DNA from: Pseudomonadota bacterium
Lineage (GTDB): Bacteria > Desulfobacterota > Desulfobulbia > Desulfobulbales > JAGXFP01
Length of the DNA: 38,044 nucleotides
Direction of reading: 5' to 3'
Assembly (NCBI GenBank): GCA_018814305.1
Contig: JAHJAA010000074.1
Location: 1 to 38,044 of the forward strand
The translations under genes and the position numbers were made by a program. This document shows positions 1 through 8,632 of the stretch, piece by piece. A model generated the notes under the pieces. It worked only from the letters and a program-made list of their open reading frames with translations. It was not told where the DNA came from and searched no databases. Numbering within the stretch: the stretch's first letter is position 1; every line of letters begins with the position of its first letter.

Positions 1-155
1 CCAGGGATCAAAAGCCTAAAAACTAATCTGATAAGTTTAGACAACGATCACCAATAACAAGAGGCTACAGAAAAATGCATTGAATAGCATTAACGGAAAA
101 GCGAAAATTGGTTAGAACTAGATACTTTTCAACACCCTTTTTAGGACCCGAATTC

Positions 156-533
156 ATGTCGAAGTTGAAGCTGCTGATCGCCGAAGATTCAAAGCTTATG
201 CAGTTCTTTTATGAATCGGAGTTGTCGGCGGAACTCTATGAGCTGAAAATAGTCTCGGATGGAGAGCAGGCCCTGGCGGAGTATTCAAGCTGGCAGCCGG
301 ATATCATTCTTCTTGATATGTTAATGCCGGTTATGAATGGTTATCTGGCATTGAAAGCCATCAGAGAGCGCTTCAAGGATAAGTCAGTCACCATCATCAT
401 GGCCACATCATCCAATGATAAGGATGATGTTATTGCCTGCGCCAAGGTGGGGATTCAGGGCTATATCGTCAAGCCATTTGAGGCCGATGACGTCAATAAA
501 GCCATCTTGAAGTATCATCAACAGAAGAAGTGA
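156..533 (+). CDS. single-domain response regulator (CheY-like receiver)
   Basis: This 125-residue protein is a lone receiver domain that would accept a phosphoryl group from a histidine kinase and signal by protein-protein contact, since no output domain follows. The receiver hallmarks are visible: acidic pair E10-D11, phospho-acceptor D54 in LLDMLMP, the switch residue T84 in MATSS, and K106 in the VKPF motif. The start at 156 was chosen over an upstream in-frame TTG at 108 because an AGGA Shine-Dalgarno lies about 9 bases before this ATG and the receiver fold begins directly after it. No kinase or chemotaxis gene is visible nearby, so the partner is unknown. The downstream neighbour is convergent. 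The family call is secure; the pathway is not. Confidence 0.93.
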   Translation: MSKLKLLIAEDSKLMQFFYESELSAELYELKIVSDGEQALAEYSSWQPDIILLDMLMPVMNGYLALKAIRERFKDKSVTIIMATSSNDKDDVIACAKVGIQGYIVKPFEADDVNKAILKYHQQKK

Positions 534-906
534 AGGGTTCTATTTCTGTTATCTTGCCTAGGCGACCTGCCTGGCGTGGATATGACTGAGGAGTTCTTTG
601 ACGGGGGCCTTCGCCCATACCACCAGAGTTTCCCCGACCAGCTATCATTCTTCTGCCTTCTGCCCGGTTCCCTTGTATTCCCCACCTTGTTCATTCTCTT
701 CGCCTTATAATCGGAGGACTCCTGGGAGTTTGGCCGGGATATCGTCGGGCCCGTCTAATCCAATGCTTGCCTTGCTATGGTTCTTGCGTCGAAGGACACC
801 CGAGTTTGGATGATCGGGGAGGTAATGGAAACATGTCCCCCGCCTCGGTCCGAGGCGGGGGACATAAGAGGAGTGTGAATGAAGAAACCTCTGGTGAAAA
901 GGCTGA
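534..906. other. intergenic region between convergent genes
   Basis: This 373-base spacer lies between the response regulator and the end of the DUF4347 gene. Short open frames here have no ribosome binding site, no recognisable motif and odd composition, so I call no gene. The one clear structure is the perfect inverted repeat at 833-865. A weaker GC hairpin (GGGC/GCCC) is near 603-615 but has no T-run. Confidence 0.6.
833..865. repeat. perfect 16-bp GC-rich inverted repeat (hairpin)
   Basis: The arm ATGTCCCCCGCCTCGG at 833-848 is followed by one base and its exact reverse complement at 850-865, giving a very stable hairpin on either strand. It sits 41 bases past the stop codon of the minus-strand DUF4347 gene and 299 bases past the response regulator. 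No T-tract follows on either side, so it is not a canonical intrinsic terminator. It may protect or end messages from both convergent genes, or be a REP-like element. Confidence 0.85.
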
Positions 907-3900
907 TTATTTCCTGACCGGGCCGGGAATAATCAGAGAATACTGGCCATCGTCCTGGACCACATAAATCCAGTATCCTCGCCAGGGGATCAATTGCGCC
1001 TCGGGGGTTCCTCCTGCACTCTCAAATCCGTTGACCGCACCCCAGTCATCACCCAGGTAATAATAAATCCCATTGATCAAGAGGTTGTTCCCGCAGGCGT
1101 CGGACCAGGGGACCGGACTTTCATCATTGTACTGCACCAGGACCTCGCTCAAGGGAACCTGGCCTCCATAGGGGTTGGTGATCAGGTTCCAGCCCGGGGT
1201 CAAGGGGATGACAAAGGCAGGGTCGGTGACCTCTGGAAATTCGCTTAGATCTGGCAGGGTGGACTGGTCTTCCCGACCGATGAAATACCCCTGGCCGGGG
1301 GTGTAGAACCAGTTATTGTCGAAGGCCACATAGGTCCCGTTGTTGCCGGCTCCGGAGAGTCCATTGGAGAGCCAGCTGAAGATCTGGCTGCTGCCCAGAA
1401 GATCTTCCAGGCCGAGGCCGGTGAGGGCCTTGGCCAGACCAACCATATTGGCGCCATTCAAGAGCTCAATCTCAGGACCAGGTATCACATTGGTGGTGAC
1501 CAGAGGACCTTTGGCTGGGTCATAGTCTGACTCTTCCCGTATTTCAATCAGATAGGTATGGTTCCCGGTCGGTCCGAGCATGGTGTCAAAAGTGCATTCA
1601 ACCGACCCGCTGAGCACGAAATCGACCGGCTCGGGGCCGCAGTCCATTTTCTGGGGATAGCCGTCAATAATTACCCAGACACTCCCGGTGCCGGGATACG
1701 TGATGGTTGCCGTGAACTGGTAGACAACATCCAGTTTCGGTTTCCCGTCAACCAGGTTCCCCGGGACTACGCCTCCGTCTACCCGGATGAAGCTGGCCTG
1801 TATGATCCCATACTGGTAGAGATTCGGATCGTTGGGATAGGCATCCAGGTCACCACAGACCCCGTCACCATCAATATCGTTGTCCGGGTCGTTGGGGCAG
1901 ATGTCTTCCGGGTCGGGGATCCCGTCATCATCACTGTCAGCGGACACCAGGACCCCGGCGGTGGTCACTGAAGCCGTGCTGTTGAGTTGCCCCTGGCCGT
2001 CATCAGCGGTAACGGTGCAGGTTATTGTCTTGTTAATGTCAGCACTCCCCAGGAGCAGGGTGGCGCCTGAGGCACCAAGAATATTGCCCCCGTCCGCCTG
2101 CCAACGGTAGAAAAGGGTCACGGAATCACCATCGGCATCATAGGTTCCGGTGTCGGTCAGGCTGAGTTGTTGGCCTTCCAGGGCGGATCCGGTGATTGTT
2201 GGGGTCCCGGTGAAGGTGGGTCGGGAATTAACCCCGGCAGGAGGAGGTGGCGCAATGCTTGGCACCACGGTCACCGTTGAAATAATGGCCAGGGCCGTCG
2301 TATCATTGCCGCCGTTAGCCTTTCCACCGGTGTCGGTCAATGAGGTGATGGTCACTACCCGGTTGGCGGCATTGGGAGGAGTTGCGGTATTGCCGTAGGT
2401 CATCCCGTTGATTATGGCCTGGAGAGCGGTAGTGGTCAGGACTGCTGGGGGGCCAACGATAGAGGCGACAATGCCTCCCTTGGTCAAGGTCACCGTGGCA
2501 GTGGTGCCGACCACAGCCACGGCATAGGTCACACCGTTGGTCGCCGTGACACCTGAGGCGCCATTGGTCAGGGAAATAGTGCTGCCGTCGAGGTTGAGAC
2601 TTTCCGAGCCAACGTCGTTGATATTAGTTATGGTCAGGACCATTTCAGAGATATTTTCGCCCGGCTCAATGGTACTGGCCGCGGCCGCACTGAACAGGCC
2701 AACTGGAGCTCCACCCTGGTTGAAGGTCGGGTTGTCGCCGGTGGCGGTGAGGGTCGGGGCATCGTTGATCGAGGTTGCCGTCACCACCGTGGTTGCATCG
2801 GCAGTGCCGTTGCCAATCCCATCGTTGGGGGTCAGGGTGAAGGTGGAGACCACCGTGTTGCCCCCTTTCACTTGATTTGCAGTGGGGTGAAAGACCAGGC
2901 CCTGCAAGTTCGATTGTACCGTGGCCGGGGCGGCTGCGGTCAGGGTGTAACTGCCGGCCGCACCGGTCAACCCGGTCCCGGTCAGGGTGCCGTTGGCCGC
3001 AGTATAGGTAATGGTTACACTGACATTGTCTCCATTGCCATCGGTGACGGTCACTGCAGCGAAGGGTGAAATGGTTGCAGTATCGTTCACCGTGCCGGCT
3101 GTGGTAAAGGTTCCCCCGAGGACCGGCAGAATATTGGCGATATAATCAAAATCCGCCTTCACCAGATCTCGGTTGATGTTTTTGACCACAATGGTAACGG
3201 AATGGGTACCACCAGCCGCATGTCCTATCCAGCGGTCTGTCCCGCTGGTGGTCTGGGCGGCAAAGATGCCTTCGATTGATAGCTCGGTCAAGAGGATGCC
3301 ACCGGTTGTCAGGCGGATTTTGTTGTTTGTCCCGTTAGTGAAATCATAGATCGTATCCGTATCGTTATTGGCGATAGGCGCGTCATCGGATTCAAAGACA
3401 AAGGTATTGGTGCCCCCCATGCCGAACAGGGCGTCGGAACCAGGGCCGCCATCCAGGGTGTCGTTGCCTGCCCCATGAAGAAGGGAGGGCAGGGTATTAA
3501 CCTGACCTGTAACCAAAGCATAGGCTGCTCCACCTGCATCGGCGACACTGATCTGATTTAGGTCACCAGCCGCACCTGGGGTGCCGTTAGCATTTGTCCC
3601 GCCTGCCCCGCCGAGAGCACCGCCAAAACCATTTCCTCCTGCCCCGCCCGCGCCACCACCCGCGCCATTAAGACCATCTCCAGCCCCTATGCCGCCGGCA
3701 CCTCCTGAGTTTGAATAACCACCGCCGCCACCACCACCGCCACCCAAACCACCGGTTCCACCGTCATTTACCCCATCAGCCCCATCAAACCCATCACCGA
3801 AGAGGATATCATTGCCTGAGCCGCCGTTTAAGGTATCATTACCATTCCCCCCATAACCGCCGACTCCTGCAGGGCCGCCGAAATAATACCCCCCACCGCC

Positions 3901-5088
3901 GCCACCACTCCCATCACCAATTATTACATCACTATAGTTACCGCCGTTCAGGGTGTCATCACCACCGCCGCCAGCCCCGCCGGCCCCGCCGGCATAATAG
4001 GCCCCATATGAGCCACCGCCGCCACCGCCGCCACCACCACTGCCGTCTCCGACAATGATCAGCCCGGGATTAATGACATTGAGGATGGCACTGTAGTTCC
4101 GGGAGGAGATGGCGCGGCTGTCGACTTTGCCGGTTACCATTTCCAGTTCCCAGTCGCCGCCTTGATCGATGGAACCGGTGAAATCATCGGAGGCGGCCAC
4201 ATCCGCCTTGGTCAGTCGAGAGAGGAGCTGAACAAAGTCACGGCCCTGCTGTCCCCGTGCCACCTCACAACCATAGAGATAGATGTCCCGTGAGCCGGTG
4301 AGCAGGCTCCCCAGGATTCGGAGCTGATTGTTCTGTTGCCTGAGGGTTGCCTGGGTAATCACTAGGTTCCCCAGCCTTAATTGGCCGGGAGCCCCGTGGG
4401 TCAAGAGATGAACGCTTTCCACCGGGCCGATCTGCAAGAGCTGATCGACCAGTTGGCCGATGAGGTTGCCCGAGGGGTTCAAGAGCACCACCGTGGCCCC
4501 GGCCGGAGTGCTTTGCACCAGAAGATCACGGTCAGGAAGGGCAGGGTCAATAAAGACCACCTGACGACTGATATGCTGTCGGATCATCGGCGGTGGCATT
4601 AACCGGGGGGCGGCGTTGGCCAGCGGAATTGCATTCCCCGCCGGATATCCTCCGAGCAGCACCAACATGCAGGCGGTGGCGGTAATTCGGACCGGAGTAG
4701 AGAGTAATCCCTGGAGCAGACCGGATGACTTGCGAAAGGGCTTCAGGGAATGGCGAACCTGCTTTTTCAGCTCACGGGATGGGCCATGCCAGTGGGGGGC
4801 CAACAGCGAACGAATTTCTTGCTCGTAGTGCTGGTATTCCGGTTGGCTTATCAGTTTTTTGTGGCCGCTAAAGAGTTGTAGATCGTGGTCATTCTCCTGC
4901 CGGCGCAAGACCTGCGCCAGGTTCTGCAAGGCCAGATGTCCGGACTGCAAGACAAGATGTTCCAGGCTGCTGTCTTGCGGGGCTGAGGTGCCTGCCTGAA
5001 TCCCTGTCCCCTGGCGAATACAAAGTTCAATCTGGCTTGAGGTCCGGGGGGTCTGCTTGGAGTCGTTCTGCCTGGCATGAGTGGACAT
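907..5088 (-). CDS. large DUF4347 surface protein with Gly-rich RTX-like and cadherin-like regions
   Basis: This 1393-residue protein is probably exported. Residues 1-130 are polar, then a hydrophobic signal-like stretch at about 130-160 ends in AxA-type sites. A DUF4347 domain spans about 175-337 (LLTHGAPGQLRLG, YLYGCEVARG, GGDWELE). Residues 348-560 are glycine-rich and carry nonapeptide-like calcium-binding motifs (NDTLNGGSGNDILFGDG, NDTLDGGPGSDALFG). Cadherin-like/VCBS-type repeats follow, ending in INDAPT, then a thrombospondin-3-like segment (DSDDDGIPDPEDICPNDP) and a C-terminal domain with GWNLITNPYGG. The start at 5088 is preferred over the longer frame from 5151 because AAAGGGA lies 5 bases upstream. 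The sulfotransferase gene ends 31 bp upstream on the same strand, so the two are probably co-transcribed. It is likely an adhesin or matrix protein; the secretion route is not clear. Domain calls are by eye. Confidence 0.88.
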   Translation of the reverse strand: MSTHARQNDSKQTPRTSSQIELCIRQGTGIQAGTSAPQDSSLEHLVLQSGHLALQNLAQVLRRQENDHDLQLFSGHKKLISQPEYQHYEQEIRSLLAPHWHGPSRELKKQVRHSLKPFRKSSGLLQGLLSTPVRITATACMLVLLGGYPAGNAIPLANAAPRLMPPPMIRQHISRQVVFIDPALPDRDLLVQSTPAGATVVLLNPSGNLIGQLVDQLLQIGPVESVHLLTHGAPGQLRLGNLVITQATLRQQNNQLRILGSLLTGSRDIYLYGCEVARGQQGRDFVQLLSRLTKADVAASDDFTGSIDQGGDWELEMVTGKVDSRAISSRNYSAILNVINPGLIIVGDGSGGGGGGGGGSYGAYYAGGAGGAGGGGDDTLNGGNYSDVIIGDGSGGGGGGYYFGGPAGVGGYGGNGNDTLNGGSGNDILFGDGFDGADGVNDGGTGGLGGGGGGGGGYSNSGGAGGIGAGDGLNGAGGGAGGAGGNGFGGALGGAGGTNANGTPGAAGDLNQISVADAGGAAYALVTGQVNTLPSLLHGAGNDTLDGGPGSDALFGMGGTNTFVFESDDAPIANNDTDTIYDFTNGTNNKIRLTTGGILLTELSIEGIFAAQTTSGTDRWIGHAAGGTHSVTIVVKNINRDLVKADFDYIANILPVLGGTFTTAGTVNDTATISPFAAVTVTDGNGDNVSVTITYTAANGTLTGTGLTGAAGSYTLTAAAPATVQSNLQGLVFHPTANQVKGGNTVVSTFTLTPNDGIGNGTADATTVVTATSINDAPTLTATGDNPTFNQGGAPVGLFSAAAASTIEPGENISEMVLTITNINDVGSESLNLDGSTISLTNGASGVTATNGVTYAVAVVGTTATVTLTKGGIVASIVGPPAVLTTTALQAIINGMTYGNTATPPNAANRVVTITSLTDTGGKANGGNDTTALAIISTVTVVPSIAPPPPAGVNSRPTFTGTPTITGSALEGQQLSLTDTGTYDADGDSVTLFYRWQADGGNILGASGATLLLGSADINKTITCTVTADDGQGQLNSTASVTTAGVLVSADSDDDGIPDPEDICPNDPDNDIDGDGVCGDLDAYPNDPNLYQYGIIQASFIRVDGGVVPGNLVDGKPKLDVVYQFTATITYPGTGSVWVIIDGYPQKMDCGPEPVDFVLSGSVECTFDTMLGPTGNHTYLIEIREESDYDPAKGPLVTTNVIPGPEIELLNGANMVGLAKALTGLGLEDLLGSSQIFSWLSNGLSGAGNNGTYVAFDNNWFYTPGQGYFIGREDQSTLPDLSEFPEVTDPAFVIPLTPGWNLITNPYGGQVPLSEVLVQYNDESPVPWSDACGNNLLINGIYYYLGDDWGAVNGFESAGGTPEAQLIPWRGYWIYVVQDDGQYSLIIPGPVRK

Positions 5089-5119
5089 GGCGTTCCCTTT
5101 TGTTATTTGAATATAAAAA

Positions 5120-5962
5120 CTAACCGACAGGTTTTTCTTTGGCTGAAACACTGATCACGTTGGCCGCAGTACCTTCCGGTCTGGTCCAAAAATTTATTTT
5201 GTCATATTTTTCAAAGATATCCGGCGGCAGCAGGGTTGGGCGTTCTGTATAGGTTATCGTGCTGCGAACCTTGTGCATGCCGGGCACTCCCATGTGGGCG
5301 TCAAAATCGGCCTCTTCAAAGGCAACGTTTTCCGGGTCGTGCTCAAAGGGCTCTTCACCAAGGAAATCGTACACCAACAGCATGCATTTTTGCGGGAAAC
5401 GGGCCAGCAGTTCGTAGTCAATCAGCAGCAAGGATGATGAGTAGGGGCCGTAATAGGCTTCGCGCAAAGCCGCTAAAGAGAAGCCGACAGTTCGAGTATG
5501 ATGGGCCAAGGCCTCGGTTCGGGAATAGACCGTACCCCGTTCCCCATCATCATTGAATATCCGGGAATAAACCAAGGGGTGTTTCTGGACCAGGCGTTCG
5601 AAACTGTCCATGATCCAGGCCACATTGCGAACACAGCAGATCATTTTGAAATCTATGAACAGTTGGTTGAGGAGCGCCAAACGAGAACACCAGGAGCGGT
5701 TGCTGTCAAAAATGATCGTCCCTGGCGGCAGGTGATGGTAGTAGTTATCGAAAATCCCGGTGAGCAGGCTTTTTTTCTGCCCATCCGTAAAGCTTGTGGC
5801 AAATTCGTTTTTGGTGCCCATCACATTGAGCAGGGCATTGCACATGGGTGCCACCGGGCTGGAGATTCCGGCATGGAAACGGGGATTTTGGCGCAATAAA
5901 GCGGAGAATAAGGTTGAGCCGGATCGGGGTAGCCCCGAGATGAAATGGATTGTGTTTTTCAT
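5120..5962 (-). CDS. sulfotransferase family protein (PAPS-dependent)
   Basis: This 280-residue enzyme should move a sulfuryl group from PAPS to an acceptor that cannot be read from sequence. The 5'-phosphosulfate loop GLPRSGSTLF is at residues 10-19. The 3'-phosphate-binding element is in CCVRNVAWIMDSFERL, with R112 and S120 spaced by eight residues as in known sulfotransferases. No signal peptide is seen, so it is probably cytoplasmic. It is the first gene of a likely two-gene operon with the DUF4347 protein, which makes surface sulfation or a shared surface role a reasonable guess but no more. The ATG at 5962 lacks a clear Shine-Dalgarno, although it places the PAPS loop at the usual distance from the N-terminus. 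Confidence 0.9.
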   Translation of the reverse strand: MKNTIHFISGLPRSGSTLFSALLRQNPRFHAGISSPVAPMCNALLNVMGTKNEFATSFTDGQKKSLLTGIFDNYYHHLPPGTIIFDSNRSWCSRLALLNQLFIDFKMICCVRNVAWIMDSFERLVQKHPLVYSRIFNDDGERGTVYSRTEALAHHTRTVGFSLAALREAYYGPYSSSLLLIDYELLARFPQKCMLLVYDFLGEEPFEHDPENVAFEEADFDAHMGVPGMHKVRSTITYTERPTLLPPDIFEKYDKINFWTRPEGTAANVISVSAKEKPVG

Positions 5963-6471
5963 TTTGTCGGGAAATCGGTCCCCCTGTTCATCGGAGGTGA
6001 ATATGCCGGGAACAGCGAAGAGCTCCTTTGAAAAATGAGACTCTTTGGATACGCGTAAAAGAGCGATTAATCAAGAGATTGAGCTAGTGCAGTAAAAGAC
6101 CCGGCCCTCTCGGGACTTGTTTGAGCATTTTGGTAATGAATATCTGTCGAAAGTCACGTTGGTATTTATGATTTTCGACAGATCTAAACCTTAGCAAGCC
6201 TGGATTTTTTTGCAATCTAAAAACGGAGGTGATTTTGAAGATTGCTTGGTCCGGGAGGGGATTCTACAGTAACTATGATAGAACACCATCAAGTGTATGG
6301 AAAGATTGTCAGGATGGACTCCGTTCTGACGAGGAACTGGGGACTTCCGTCGGATTGAGCAGGGAATGCTGAAACCGGAAATATATGATAAACAGAATGG
6401 GCTGGATGTAAAAATTGAAAATCTCCGCTCTACCGAAAGGAGTAACCCTTGCCATTTATGTTGGGAGCCCC
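5963..6471. other. divergent intergenic region
   Basis: About 509 bases separate the divergent sulfotransferase and lipoprotein genes, so both promoters should be here. A weak minus-strand candidate promoter (TTGATT, 17 bases, TATCCA) lies around 6045-6075. The region also holds the 11-bp inverted repeat at 6142-6183 and a short possible leader reading frame at 6449-6475. No other gene is supported. Confidence 0.5.
6142..6183. repeat. perfect 11-bp inverted repeat in divergent promoter region
   Basis: ATCTGTCGAAA at 6142-6152 and its exact reverse complement at 6173-6183 flank 20 bases. The position between two divergent transcription units suits an operator or a leader hairpin. No T-run follows immediately on either strand, so a terminator is less likely. 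Confidence 0.7.
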
Positions 6472-6475
6472 ATGA
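6449..6475 (+). promoter_or_regulatory. possible short leader reading frame coupled to the lipoprotein
   Basis: A strong GAAAGGAG Shine-Dalgarno at 6435-6442 stands 6 bases before a TTG that opens an eight-codon frame (M/L-PFMLGAP). Its TGA stop at 6473-6475 overlaps the lipoprotein ATG at 6472 as ATGA. This could couple translation. It may equally be chance, with the Shine-Dalgarno serving a non-ATG start of the lipoprotein frame. Confidence 0.3.
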
Positions 6476-8604
6476 AAAAATTTCTTACGTTATCGATACT
6501 CCTTCTTTTTGTCCTGGTTCTCTTGGGCTGCCAGGGCGGTGGTCCTGGAGTGAGCAGTGACGATCCTGTTGTCACCATTGGTGACTCAACCTGTCCCACC
6601 TGTCCTTTGATCGTGAACAGTCTCGATGACCAGGAAACCCTGGCGGGGAGTGGGACCATGACCCTCCGCGCCGCTCTGGCTCAGGCGGCCGATTCCCAGC
6701 CAATCACTTTTGACCCGTCTTTGAACGGCGGCATCATCGACTTGTCCACGGTGGCTGAAGTCCATTCCATGCTCAAAGGCGAAGTCATGGGTATGAAGGA
6801 CGAACCCAGCGGCCCGGTTTCTTATCTGGTCGGCTACCTTGAGCGTGATTATGGGAGATCTGCCCTCTATGCCCGGAAGAATGTGGTGATCGATGCCTCG
6901 GCGCTGCCGACCGGTATCACCATCGCCTGGACCGGGGGAGAGCAGAACCCGGCCCGAGTCCTGGCCGTTTACGGGAATCTGACCATGACCAATGTTGCAG
7001 TGACCGGCGGGTGGAGTGTTGCGGAAGACTTGCAGCAGCCGACTCCTTGCCCGAATCCCGACGACCCGGATGATGCCACCCAATGTTCAACCCGGGCCCG
7101 CGGTGGGGCAATTGCAGTCTGGGGTACCGCCCAACTCATTGACTGTACGCTCTACGACAATCACGTGTTGAAACCGGCTGCAGTTCCAAGCCGATCGCGG
7201 GACAGTGGGGCCTTTGGCGGCGGACTCTATGCAGATATCGTCGAGCTGAAGAACTGCATTGTCAGCGGCAACACCGTCACCGCCAGCGGGGTCTCCGGTG
7301 GCGGGGTTTTCTCCGTTGGAGGGGCGGAGAGCGAGACAAATATCTCGACTATAGAGCGATCAGCCATCACCGGCAACCAGATCAGCGGGTTCATGGCCTA
7401 TGGTGGTGGAGTCTATTCAGACGGTGGCGGGATCGGCAAGCGCAATACCCTGCAACTGATCAACACAACCATTGCCAGGAATACGGTCGATATCGCCCCA
7501 ACCTCTATTGTCCCTTCCTTTCTCAATAAGATGGGATACTGGCGCGGTGGCGGGGTCTACATGTCCAACGGTAGTCTCTATATGCAGAGTTGTACCGTGG
7601 CGGAAAACGAGGTGACCGGGGTCCCTCGGATCGATTCACTGGACAGACCCAACCTGGCCGGGGGGATTGCCGCGACCATCGGTAACGCCCATGCGGTGGA
7701 GGCAATGACCATCGGCCATTCCATCGTGGTCGGCAATACCGTTCAGCAAGAGGGCGGCGTTTCCTATGATCAGGATATCTTCACCGGTTCGCTGCTCCAC
7801 TTTAAAAGCTCGGGGTACAATCGCTTTGGGGTCATTGATTTCAGTCAACTTCTGGTTCCGGTCGGGGTGCCGACCTGGGAGTCGTTATCCCGGAAGCATT
7901 ACCCCAAAGAGGGCGACACCGAAGGGGTTCTGGCGGCGGATGTTTTAAACCTCACCGATGGTATAACTTGGTCTGAGACAATCTTCTCCACAGGGGGTGA
8001 TGCCGGAAATTTAGCGGTACTCCATTACCAACCGAGAGGAAATGCCCTGGATCAGATCCCGGCATCACCTTATTTTGTAGCTGAAACCTATGCGGAATAC
8101 AGTCTCGGCCCAGATGGCATCGACACCTTTCCCACGATCATGCTTGACCGGATCGAGGCGGAGTATGGTCTTGTCGGATTTGCCGCAGCCTTTACAGCGG
8201 ATTTTGAAACATTTCTGCAAACCGTTGATACCGACGAGGAGACCGCTGGCCTTCAGCCCTTTAGGGACTCAACCGGCGCTCCGATTCTTACCTTGGCTGA
8301 GGCTCAATGGTTTGGTCCAGCAGAGACCTGGCCCAAAGAGCTTGCCAATTACCCCTATATTGAGTTCTGGCATCAGCTTGATCGAGCGCTTGCGGCGGCG
8401 AATATCCCGGGGATGGGGTCGGAGCTTCTGGATGATGCCGCCTGGGCGAAGCTTTTTGTAACCGGAGCGCTTCCTGAAAATCCTGAGATCATGATGACGG
8501 TGACCACCAGTCCACGATTTGTGGTGCCCCAGGTGGCAGACCAGCTGGGAAGCGTTCGACCGGCGAATACCTTGAGTGACATCGGGGCCATTGAGATCCC
8601 CTAA
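6472..8604 (+). CDS. beta-helix lipoprotein, choice-of-anchor Q / CSLREA type
   Basis: This 710-residue protein begins with a lipoprotein signal (MKKF, a leucine-rich core, lipobox LLGC with C20 as the lipidated residue). The next region resembles the CSLREA start of such proteins (LIVNSLDD, TLRAALAQA). Residues of about 150-450 carry repeated GGG[VI/L]Y-type strands with N-rich turns (GGGLYADIVELKNC, GGGVYSDGGG, GGGVYMSNGSLYMQSC), as expected for a right-handed parallel beta-helix. The C-terminus ends in DIGAIEIP, the choice-of-anchor Q signature. The start at 6472 is chosen because it gives an intact signal peptide, with GGGAG 4 bases upstream. It is probably anchored in the outer membrane. 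A GT8 glycosyltransferase gene follows 28 bp later in the same direction, so glycosylation of this or a related surface molecule is possible. The ligand is unknown. Confidence 0.88.
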   Translation: MKKFLTLSILLLFVLVLLGCQGGGPGVSSDDPVVTIGDSTCPTCPLIVNSLDDQETLAGSGTMTLRAALAQAADSQPITFDPSLNGGIIDLSTVAEVHSMLKGEVMGMKDEPSGPVSYLVGYLERDYGRSALYARKNVVIDASALPTGITIAWTGGEQNPARVLAVYGNLTMTNVAVTGGWSVAEDLQQPTPCPNPDDPDDATQCSTRARGGAIAVWGTAQLIDCTLYDNHVLKPAAVPSRSRDSGAFGGGLYADIVELKNCIVSGNTVTASGVSGGGVFSVGGAESETNISTIERSAITGNQISGFMAYGGGVYSDGGGIGKRNTLQLINTTIARNTVDIAPTSIVPSFLNKMGYWRGGGVYMSNGSLYMQSCTVAENEVTGVPRIDSLDRPNLAGGIAATIGNAHAVEAMTIGHSIVVGNTVQQEGGVSYDQDIFTGSLLHFKSSGYNRFGVIDFSQLLVPVGVPTWESLSRKHYPKEGDTEGVLAADVLNLTDGITWSETIFSTGGDAGNLAVLHYQPRGNALDQIPASPYFVAETYAEYSLGPDGIDTFPTIMLDRIEAEYGLVGFAAAFTADFETFLQTVDTDEETAGLQPFRDSTGAPILTLAEAQWFGPAETWPKELANYPYIEFWHQLDRALAAANIPGMGSELLDDAAWAKLFVTGALPENPEIMMTVTTSPRFVVPQVADQLGSVRPANTLSDIGAIEIP

Positions 8605-8632
8605 TCCGGGCTAGCGAGGGAAATTCTGTTCC

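Noticed and set aside
598-967. Two short overlapping plus-strand reading frames after the response regulator
   Set aside because: No ribosome binding site, no recognisable motif, and one crosses the perfect inverted repeat and runs into the DUF4347 3' end.
3711-4058. Arg/His/Pro-rich plus-strand frame
   Set aside because: It is the antisense of the glycine-rich repeats of the DUF4347 gene; its composition is a by-product of GGN codons.
6090-6125. Minus-strand terminator hairpin (AAGTCCCG...CGGGTCTTTT)
   Set aside because: The stem has a mismatch, the T-run is short, and no gene lies upstream on that strand to be terminated.
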